Assembly (NCBI GenBank): GCA_920105805.1
Contig: CAKKTI010000187.1
Location: forward strand, 1-34,733
DNA from: Condylostoma magnum
Taxonomy: Eukaryota; Ciliophora; Heterotrichea; Heterotrichida; Condylostomatidae
Direction: 5' to 3'
DNA length: 34,733 nucleotides
Every line of letters starts with the position of its first letter. The first letter of the stretch is position 1. The notes under the pieces are model-generated. The model saw nothing but the letters and a program-made list of their open reading frames with translations. It was not told the origin of the DNA and made no database searches. The position numbers and the translations under genes are program-made. Shown here piece by piece: positions 25,543 to 34,733 of the stretch.

Positions 25543-25953
25543 GATTCGCAAAAGTTGGCAATAAAGTAAAGCTCTTATTATAATAGCTTTAAGCAGAACA
25601 AAAGTTAAAGACTTAAATGAAATTATAAGAATCATACAAAACATCCATTAAATAGTAAACTAGTATACCCAAGCTTTAATAATTCAAAAGAAAGTGAAGA
25701 CTTAAAGCAACTTAAATAGCTATAAAAGTTAAGAAGAGATTATCATTGACTAATGACATAAACAATAGAAATACAAAAAGCGTTATAAAAGGAAGACAAG
25801 TAATAAATTTCAGTATTAAGTGAAAAGCTTAGAGATGTACTAGAAATATTTAAAAACTATAAGTTTTATTACATAAAAGATCTACAAAATTTGCAAGTAA
25901 CTGAAGAAATTGACTGGATAAAACGAAAAATGAAGCAATTTTTCAATAACTAA
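25541..25953 (+). CDS. small coiled-coil protein, unknown function
   Basis: The 3' part is convincing: from the in-frame ATG at 25753 the frame reads MTQTIEIQKALQKEDKQQIS, continues through LRDVLEIFKNYKFYYIKDLQ and ends at TAA 25951-25953, 8 bp from the stop of the convergent J-protein gene. Upstream, the same frame (SKESEDLKQLKQLQKLRRDY) also looks coding. It can be joined to ATG 25541 by a putative 26-nt GT-AG intron (25604-25629), giving about 128 residues. That ATG would overlap the proposed PDE start in one CATG, so one start is probably elsewhere. The product is Lys/Gln-rich and helical with heptad-like spacing. No family recognised. Confidence 0.45.
25604..25629 (+). other. putative 26-nt intron in the small coiled-coil gene
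   Basis: GTTAAAG...TTATAAG begins at a codon boundary if translation starts at 25541. Its length (2 mod 3) moves the reading into the frame used downstream. The region is A-rich and all three frames look plausible, so confidence is low. Confidence 0.3.
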
Positions 25954-25961
25954 TTTTATAC

Positions 25962-26894
25962 TTAGGCTAAAGCTTCTAGTAATTCCATTTTTGTATAATC
26001 AGGCAAAAAGTTAGGAAATTATATATCAAACGTGATAATCAAATCTCCCTTTTACCCTTCTTTTCCCTTTTCATTACACGGCATTCCTTCTCCTTTTATG
26101 ATTTTTCTATAATCTTAAGAAATAACTTAATCAAAACTTACAGTCAACAACTTCTAATCCAGCATTTCCACTTCAATAGGCTGACTAATCAAAGCTTGCA
26201 TTAATGACAATTTATGGCAGTATATTAAATTATCTCCAAAACGCTTAAACTTAGGATCATTTGCTTACTTTATAATAAAAATCAGATTTCCATTGAAAGC
26301 AGTGGTACTTTAGTTTCCTTAGTCTTTAAAAACAATTTAAGTATTATTGTCACATCCTGGTTTAATGTCTAAGTCTCTGGATTCTTCCTATTCCATTAGT
26401 TAGAACAGCTCCATATTCAGCACTTGCCTTTTAAAGCTTACTGTTTTGTGGCAGCCGTTATACAGTTCAGTTAACGTGCATATAACCTCTACTTCCAAAT
26501 CCTACGGTTAACCTACTATTCTGGCCTCCTAGGGAATTGTATGGCTTAGTACTGAAACATCCCCACAAAAGGGATTCTTACTGCCGAAGAATCTCTCAAA
26601 AATTTCTTCACCGTTTCCTATGTACCTGTATCCCCCTACAAATCTATTTTATTCGTCATAAGTTCCTTCTTTCATTAGAAGTTCCCCATAATTATCGTAT
26701 ACTTAACGTAGCTTCATATTGGTTAAAACTTCAAATGCTTCTGAGATTTCGTGGAACCGATGCTGTGACTCATTAAAGTTAGTTGGATTTCTTGACGGAT
26801 GTCAAATAACAGACTGGATTCGATAGGCTTCCATTATTTCAGGATCAGAGGCAGTTTGAGGAATTTCTAAAATTTTATAGTAATCTTTTTGCAT
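25962..26894 (-). CDS. DNAJB13: DNAJB13 / radial spoke protein 16-like J protein
   Basis: 310 residues in one frame, against 316 in human DNAJB13. The J domain starts MQKDYYKILEIPQTASDPEI, but the catalytic HPD tripeptide is HPS (32-34); animal DNAJB13 also lacks HPD (HPL). So it should not stimulate Hsp70 ATPase normally. A Gly/Phe-type linker has GEEIFERFFGSKNPF. Two C-terminal substrate-binding domains follow: LTELYNGCHKTVSFKRQVLN, LDIKPGCDNNTQIVFKDQG, VISQDYRKIIKGEGMP, ending in LIITFDIQFPNFLPDYTKME. The zinc-finger domain of type I J proteins is absent. The family sits in the axonemal radial spoke stalk. It is divergent from the RCC1-RasGAP gene (75 bp between starts). Stop TAA at 25964-25962; a second TAA lies two codons on. 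Confidence 0.88.
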
Positions 26895-26969
26895 GTTTTA
26901 AATTATTAGACATTTTACAAAATAATACGTATACCCTCATGTGCATATTTGATCCAAAGTTAATATAAA

Positions 26970-29900
26970 ATGACACAATAAAACTTGAAATTTCAGCTGC
27001 TCCCTCCTATTCGTATATCCTGCGGACACTCTTTTACAATAGCTGCTAATGACCTAGGATCTCTATATGCCTGAGGATGCAACCGTAATGGTAAATTGGG
27101 AGCAGAACTAGGACAGGGTCCAATCTGGCGGCCTCATACAATTCCTATAGAATGCATACAGGGCAATGTCAACTAAGTAGCATGCGGAGCTGATTTCAGT
27201 ATGGCTATTGTTATTAACCCTGGTTAAGATCGAGGTGAGGCTGGCACTCTAGTAGGCTGAGGAGTCAATAAATAAGGGTAAATCGGAATAAAACTAATGA
27301 ACTAGGAAGAAGTTATAGAGGAGGTAAGAACTCCAGAGATTGTGAATATAAATGAAAAGGTTATAAGAGTTAGTTGTGGGAATAATTTTACAGCATGCAT
27401 TTCTGAGGGTGGAAGACTGTATACTTGAGGACGAGGAAGTTTTGGCAATTTGGGCCATGGCGATACTGAGAATAGGCGAAAGCCTTGCTTTGTCAATGCT
27501 TTGAACGAGGCCACGATTATTGATGTGTCGTGTGGGGCTAAGCATATGATGGCAATTACTAATGACTTTAAAATATACAGTTGGGGAAATGGCGGGAATG
27601 GGCGTTTAGGACACGGGGATACCTCAGGGTCTTCAGTTCCTATTCCTATATAAGGTTTGTTTAATTGGAGTATAATGTCTGCAAGTTGTGGAGAGAGCCA
27701 CTCAGCAGCGATTAATACTCTCGGAGAATTGTTTACATGAGGAGCAGGAACACATGGGCGACTGGGTCATGGGTAAGAAGGGGATATGAATCTTCCAACA
27801 ATGCTGAGTTCTTTATAAGGGAAAAGGGTGTATATGGTTGCCTGTGGTTTCCGACATAATATAGCCTTGACAACCTAAGGAGAAGTTTTTAGCTGAGGGG
27901 CTGGAAATTATGGTGTTACTGGACTTATTGATCTAAATAATATACAGATTATACTAGTGCCTTTATAGATAAAGTTTTTAGAAGGGAAAAAGATTAATTA
28001 GATAGCTGTTGGGCCTTGGCATTCATTAGCTATTACCAGTGCCGGGGAAATATACTCCTGAGGGAGTCATGGGCATGGAAGGCTGGGACTAGGGGCGGAT
28101 GTAAGGGAGGATCAGCCGTTTCCTAGACTGTTGTCTATTTAGTACATATATGGTGTCACTGGAGGGCTTAGGATAGTAGAGAGAATTGTGCAGGTAACTG
28201 GAAGTAAGAAGCTTAACTCAGGGAAAACTATTTCTAAGGATTCATGGAAAATTAAATAAATTGAGTGCGGAGGGTAGCACAGTATCGCGCTTACTAATGG
28301 AGGAACTGTTTGGTGTTGAGGAGAGTCAAGATCAGGAGCTTTAGGGATTGGGTAGAAGGATAAGGATTAAATGGTTCCAATTACACTATCATATCTATCT
28401 AATAACATAATAACATGCATTGCATGTGGAATCGAGCACAGTTTAGCAATTTCCAACCGCTGCGAAGTTTTTACATGAGGAAATGGAAGATATGGTTAAC
28501 TAGGCAACGGTGTTTCCGGGTTTTGCTACTACCCAAAACTAATAGAGCTTCTTTAGGGTAAAGGCTGTTGAATAGCCTCATGTGGAGAGGACTATACAGC
28601 CGTTGCCTCAGAAATAGGCGATATTTTTACATTTGGGAACAATGAGTCAGGAAAGTTAGGTATAGGAACTACTAATTCACAGCTTTTCCCACGTTTAATT
28701 GAGAAGAATTTAGGAACAAAATAACTGTCATGTGGTATGAGTCATATGGCTGCTTTGACTGAGGAAGGTGCCGTGTTTACATGGGGAGCTGGGTTCTATG
28801 GAAGACTTGGAAACGGGTATACTGATAATATATATGAGCCAATATAAATCCACAGTAAGTTGACCAGAACTTATATACAGGTATCATGCGGCTCCTATCA
28901 TACATTACTACTGAGTGAAGAACATAAAGTGTATGGATGTGGTAAAAAAGAGTATATTTTGTCAAGATATGATGAATCAGACCCTGTTATCATTTAAAGT
29001 TTAGCTAATAAAGATTTCCTGATGGTTCGTGCTGGAGAGGAGCATTCTTTAGCTTTATCGAGTGAAGGGGAAACGCTAGTATGGGGTTTGAATAGATATG
29101 GCAAGCTGGGTAATAATACTGAGTCTACTATGCAGTTGAATCCGTTGAAGTTAGTGAATATTCCTAATACTATCGTGCATATTTCTACTAAGATAAACCA
29201 TAATTTTGCATTGACCCGAAATGGGGAAATATTTGCATGGGGATGTGGCAGTGGGGGAAGACTTGGATTTAATAGCATTGATAATGTATTGGAACCTAAA
29301 CGACTAGAAACTAGATGAACTGCTATATAGGACAACGAGGAAGAAACTACTGAATAGGACGAAATAAATGCTTTGGATATAATACTAAGTTAGCTTGATT
29401 CAGGAGTAAGGATAAATAATCTGAAAGAAATGATGCTAGTGCTTTAAAATGAAGATACTGAGAACAAAGAGTCTAATTTAGTTTAACGATAAGAAGCGTT
29501 GTCTTAGGAATTAAAAACAATTATTACAAATATTGTTAATTGTAAGGAATTAGAGGAATAAAGTGATCATTTAATTGCTTAGATTGAAAATAAAATCCTA
29601 TAAAGAGCATTTGAGCTAGATTTGCCTTAAAGAGACTATCTTACGGTTAAAATTCCCAAGTTAATAGCTGCTAATATAAAACAATACGAGTACATGATAT
29701 GGTTACTACGACAACAGCCGTGCTATGTTTCAAGACTAATCAGAATAATGCGCTAAAGAGGAACTAGAGATATAGAGACCCTTATAAAGAGCATTCGGGC
29801 AATTTTCTCGAATTTAAACTAAGGATCTAGTGTGAATCACTTAAGCAGAGACTCTCTACTGTTTCTAGCACTGTGCAAAGAAGTCGTTACAGGAGAAATA

Positions 29901-31802
29901 GAATAAGCATAAAGAATTGAGGAGTTATTCAATTCTTCGTCATCTCCATCAGCTTAATTCCTAGCAACTTTTTTCTCTAAAGAACACGGATCTGACTTAT
30001 TTTTTAAGATTTTAAACCAACCTGTGAGAGATTTTATAATCTTAATACAATCTTTTGAAGGGGAATTGGATATTGACCCACTGTCGATTGCTAAATAGAA
30101 TAATAGTTAAAGAAGAGGACCGGTCGATACTGTTTTGAAAAATAAGAAGGCTTAGGCTAATTTCAACGAGGGAATTTCTATTATGATTAAAGGAGTAGGG
30201 GCATTTATAGAGGCTTTTAAATCCTTCCCTGGTACTCTTCCCAACTCTATAAAAATTCTACTTAAACATGCATATAGTAGAATTTAAAGTAGAGCATGGT
30301 TGAAAGATGCATTACCGGAGGGTATAAAGACCAGATTCTTATAGGCAATAATGAGATTACTTCTTAACTAACTAATCCTTCCTATTATCATTAGTCCGGA
30401 ATTGGAGGGTATTACTGATATAGTCGATCATACTTTAAGAAAACAGTTAAACCTTATAGTTAACACAATCAAAAGAGCAGTTGACAATACTCCCTTTATA
30501 GGAGATCATTACTCCACTCTTAACTCTTTTATATCCAATTCCCACTTTTAATTACTTGAGTCTTTGGAAGCTTGTTTAGAAGTAGAAGACTCTGCAGAAG
30601 TTGACTTAGTCATTTCTACATTTTTATCACATTTTGACTAAAGTGATACTTATATACATTTTGGAGTAAATGATCTTGTTTTTGTTGTAAAGAGTCTTGT
30701 TAAGTATAAAAGAAATATTGAGTTAATGCCTAGCAGAGATATTTTATTTGATATTATTGATAACTTAGGAGATGTGGGAACTGAAATCACTAGGTCACTA
30801 GAGAATTTTAAGGTAAATCTAAGAATGAATCCTAGGTTTCTGTATGATGATACCAATGTAAGTATATGCTCTGGATGTGGGGTCCCAATGCCTTATAAAA
30901 TTTCAATGCCAGGAAGTAGGCCAAAGTAAGTTATATACAGCTCATATTTACGAAAACTTTATCAATAAGAAGAAACGAGTAAGATCACTGTAATAGAGGA
31001 TGTACTTAGAAATGTTCCCAAATTCAATGTTTTTAGTTTAGATGAGCTAGCTAATAAATTCAAAGCAGTTATCGATATTCTACTTACCAGTGCTCATCCC
31101 AATTACCAATAAATGTTTGAACTGAGAATGGCTGAGGAAGCTATTATAGATTACAGGAATCGTGATTATACATTAGAAAACTTGTTATTCATGATAACTA
31201 ACAGAATACAAGACAGACATCGTTTTAAGTACTATTTAAGAAGACTATCCGAGGGAATTTAGCATATTTAAAGTTAATAAGACAATTACTCAGCAATGCT
31301 TGAGTAAAGGATATAAGACTTAAGCACTGCTTATGATGATATTGAAAATTTTAAAACGAGATTGAACCCTTCGGATCAGGAAGCAAAGAACATGGGGTTT
31401 TACAAGCTGTAACAGTTGCATTAAAGAGAATTAGAACGTAAAAATGTAAAAATACTGCCACCTGATGTCACACATTCTGTGGTAGGGTAAATCATGATAT
31501 AGGAACTTGAAAGAAACAAAGTTCTGGTTAAATTAGCACATGGGTTTAGAAAAGAAGGTAAAAGAGGGTTAAGATTGCATTATAGTCATACAAAGTAAAA
31601 AGGTTGACATTTCGAGTTAATATACAAAAAAGGTAGTCATGAAGATATGGTAGGATAGTTTGATTTGTCAAATTAGGAGTATATTTAAATGAAAAGAAAT
31701 GCTAATAGTGAAGCGTTATACGAGATACCTTAAATCGGGCTGTTTAAGTTAGGACCGTTTATTATATTTTTAAATTCTAGAATAAGAAGACAATTAGTTT
31801 AG
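26970..31802 (+). CDS. RCC1-repeat protein fused to an IQGAP-type RasGAP (GRD + RGC) module
   Basis: One frame of 1,610 codons with no net frame change. Residues 1 to about 780 hold a series of RCC1 beta-propeller repeats, each with a V-[AS]-C-G-x-x-H/F...W-G-x-[GN]-x-x-G-x-L-G pattern; many Trp are TGA. Their number (about 12-14) suggests two propellers. Around residues 790-900 is an acidic helical linker. From about residue 905 comes a GTPase-activating-related domain (YMIWLLRQQPCYVSRLIRI, then LRQILAP-like LNQPVRDFI, then LNQLILPIIISPE). The end (YKLQQLHQRELERKNVKILP through GQFDLSNQEYIQM and IGLFKLGPFIIFLNSRIRRQ) matches the RasGAP C-terminal domain of IQGAPs. CH, WW and IQ motifs are absent. 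It likely links a small GTPase to another partner. TAG at 31800 is the likely stop, with TAA at 31839 as an alternative. Confidence 0.88.
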
Positions 31803-31847
31803 TATATATTTTTAATACCAAATATAACTTACAAAACATAAAACTAA

Positions 31848-32927
<1,080 letters not shown>

Positions 32928-33120
32928 TTTTAATTATTCAACAAGGTTATGTACATTTTATGCAATGTGTTTTAAGATTATGTTACTTTCTTATAGACTA
33001 AGATTAATTAATTAAGTATATCAGTACATAATGGAAAACTAATAAAGCTTGTTCTTTTATTGTGCCCAATACTAAAAGTTTTTGGTATAAAGTCTAAAAT
33101 CAGATTAATTATTATATACA
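32928..33120. other. AT-rich divergent spacer
   Basis: 193 bp between the starts of the protease gene and the small Gln-rich gene. I see no gene, repeat or RNA in it. It presumably holds both promoters. Confidence 0.4.
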
Positions 33121-33633
33121 ATGGAAAAAGTTTTTAGTACTGGAGATCTTTCCCAAGAAGTTTAAAGGCCTCCCTCATCATTTTAATCATAAAACTAGCG
33201 TATTTAAAACTAACTATAAACCATTGATTCTCTTCTATCCTCAATGAACCTAGATTAAATAGTTCCCGATGATTTTTAGTAATTCTCAAAGCAGCTCAAT
33301 TATAATTTAACAAATAAGCATAAAGTAAATAACGAGGATCACATTGATAACTGTTTATGGTAGCTTTAAGATGTTTTATAAGATTTGAGTGATGTAAATG
33401 TAAGTTAAAATAAATGTATTGATGATATAGATGAACTTTTTGAGTAAATGGAAAAGAAAGTATCACTTCCTCCAATAAGAATGACTAGAACTATGGAATC
33501 GACGCAAAATATTAGATCATCTAGTACTCCTATTGAATATTAGGATAAATGAACTTAGACAAAGAAATCAAAGTAAAGATAATAAAGACAAAAGACTCAA
33601 GGGCCTAGAAGGCGTACAAGATTACATTGTTAA
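33121..33633 (+). CDS. 170-residue Gln/Ser-rich protein with coiled-coil and basic tail
   Basis: ATG 33121 to TAA 33631-33633, one frame. It begins MEKVFSTGDLSQEVQRPPSS, has an acidic helical middle (LQDVLQDLSDVNVSQNKCID, then DELFEQMEKKVSLPP), a Ser/Thr patch (TMESTQNIRSSSTP) and a strongly basic end (KKSKQRQQRQKTQGPRRRTR). Many Gln are TAA/TAG. Composition clearly changes at the chosen stop to AT-rich spacer with further TAA codons. No family recognised; the basic tail could bind nucleic acid or act as a localisation signal. It converges on the ZIP gene, 76 bp apart. Confidence 0.65.
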
Positions 33634-33709
33634 ATATTTTAATAATTATACTTAGAGTTATATTTTATACTGATTAAATAAACCATCTAAACTCAACTAT
33701 AAAATATTA

Positions 33710-34600
33710 CTAATCTTCATCTAAACAAAGAAACAAGGATAGCGTAGCAGTCCCAAGACACAAGAAGAAATACTTCAAAAATCCATCCTCAATCTAATCA
33801 AACTCCTTACTTAGAATTTCCGTTGTAGCAATATAAATAAAGGTTCCACCTCCCATTCCCAAGAAAATTCCATTTAGTAGGGGATCTCCCTCATCAGCAA
33901 TAGACATTCCAACTATGATTCCAATAGGAGTACTAGAACTGAACGCGAAAATCTACAAAAGCGCAACTTTTAAAGGAATCATAGCCCTATTAAAGAAGAT
34001 CCCCAATGCCAAAGCAGCTGCCCACTTATGTGCCACAATTCCAATCAAAGTATGCAGCACTGACTACGTAGTGGTCTGCAATCCCAGTGCAATTCCAGCA
34101 ATAAAGCTATGCAGACTCATTACTAATAATAATGTAAGGGATCCAACTATATTAGCCTTATTATTAGTCTGCACATCAGGATTCTGGCTGTTATCTGAAT
34201 CATCACTTCTACTGGATGGAATAGATACTATTTACTCATGATCACATTCTGACTCTATATAATGATGATGATTGTATTTCCATGACGAGTGAAACAAAAC
34301 TTTCATTAAAAACAGTAAAAATAAATAACTGCAAATAGCAATAAGGGATGCATAAGGGAAGTTGCAATGCCCTTTTTCACAAGTTGAGTCTATTTTTTCA
34401 TCAGCCTCATGAAGTAAATGCATTACTCCCGCAGCAAAGAAAATCCCAGCACCGTAGGAGTTAGATCAGCCCATTAGACGTATATTAGAGCGGAATGACT
34501 TGCTTATTAAGGGAATCATTCCTGTTATTGCACCTGATAGTAAAACAATTAAGATTCCGGCTACTTTTATTAAATCTGGTGTTAACATATTTTTATTCAT
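33710..34600 (-). CDS. ZIP-family (SLC39-like) zinc/iron transporter
   Basis: 296 residues, one frame, ATG 34600 to TAG 33712-33710, followed immediately by TAA. ZIP proteins move zinc or iron into the cytosol across the plasma membrane or out of organelles. About eight membrane helices are visible, starting with IKVAGILIVLLSGAITGMIP and GAGIFFAAGVMHLLHE. The loop between helices 3 and 4 holds His110-113, a typical metal-binding loop, and an acidic Ser/Asp stretch. Helix 4 carries H164-S-F-I-A-G and helix 5 H191-K, the conserved metal-path signature. The C-terminal GGTFIYIATTEIL motif is also family-typical. It resembles the ZIPI/ZIPII (SLC39A1-3) group in length. The metal cannot be told from sequence. 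Confidence 0.92.
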
Positions 34601-34623
34601 AGAATATAAAGCTTTAGTTTAGA

Positions 34624-34733
34624 ATGGTATTTGATGAGTTTAGTTATAAGGTAATTCTATAAAATATGGAGGAGATTTCAATATACTCTTAGCTGATAGC
34701 TAAAGGATTTTATCATAGTTTAGCTCAATTTAT
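34624..34733 (+). CDS. probable 5' end of a further gene, cut by the window edge
   Basis: ATG 34624 opens MVFDEFSYKVILQNMEEISI and continues YSQLIAKGFYHSLAQF to the edge, with TAA and TAG as Gln. A second in-frame ATG at 34666 is also possible. It would be divergent from the ZIP gene with only about 23 bp between start codons, or 65 bp from the second ATG. Too short to identify a family. Confidence 0.4.

Noticed and set aside
27294-30856. Minus-strand ORFs at 27294-27545, 28777-28965, 28994-29335 and 30650-30856
   Set aside because: They are antisense shadows of clear RCC1 and RasGAP sequence.

Overview
ORGANISM AND CODE. The window looks like part of a macronuclear chromosome of a ciliate in which all three standard stop codons are also sense codons. 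In strongly recognisable proteins, in-frame TAA and TAG stand where Gln belongs and TGA stands where Trp belongs; for example the diacylglycerol kinase GGDGT motif continues LLWLVQ, written with TGA and TAG. TAA, TAG and TGA also appear to end genes. Several genes can only stop at TAA or TAG before running through a neighbour, while the cathepsin-like protease ends at a TGA exactly where its family ends. This is the Condylostoma-type arrangement (NCBI table 28). A karyorelict code with TGA as the only stop fits less well. Standard-code ORF calling fails here, so I read the frames by hand. Low G+C, short introns and very short spacers also fit a ciliate macronucleus. One 100-N assembly gap lies at 24435-24534.

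LAYOUT. Left edge: a probable partial minus-strand gene (1-569), then a small plus-strand gene (645 to about 1283). Next is a 12.9 kb minus-strand reading frame (14385 to about 1447). It predicts a secreted or membrane giant of about 4,300 residues: signal peptide, twelve LamG/ConA-like repeats with cysteine linkers, a REJ-like region and about seven C-terminal membrane helices. Across a 467-bp divergent spacer lies a protein with 13 tandem CxxC...CxxC zinc knuckles (14853 to about 17345), followed by a diacylglycerol kinase (17487-18740). Tail to tail with the kinase is an ankyrin protein (20378-18737), then a secreted PI-PLC-X protein (21435-20449). Next come a TBC1D23-like TBC/rhodanese protein (21539-23428), a multi-pass membrane cyclic-nucleotide phosphodiesterase (about 25542-23445, with the gap), a small coiled-coil gene (about 25541-25953), a DNAJB13/RSP16-like radial-spoke J protein (26894-25962), and an RCC1 plus IQGAP-type RasGAP fusion (26970-31802). 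The right part has a membrane-anchored cathepsin L-like protease (32927-31848), an unknown Gln-rich small protein (33121-33633), a ZIP metal transporter (34600-33710) and the probable start of one more gene (34624 to the edge).

HOW IT FITS TOGETHER. Several genes act in membrane and second-messenger signalling: diacylglycerol kinase, PI-PLC-X, cyclic-nucleotide PDE, TBC protein and RCC1-RasGAP. Two others are a cilium structural chaperone and a very large ectoprotein. I see no operon logic; adjacency probably reflects compact packing. No virus-like element, transposon, tRNA, rRNA, CRISPR array or telomere repeat was recognised.
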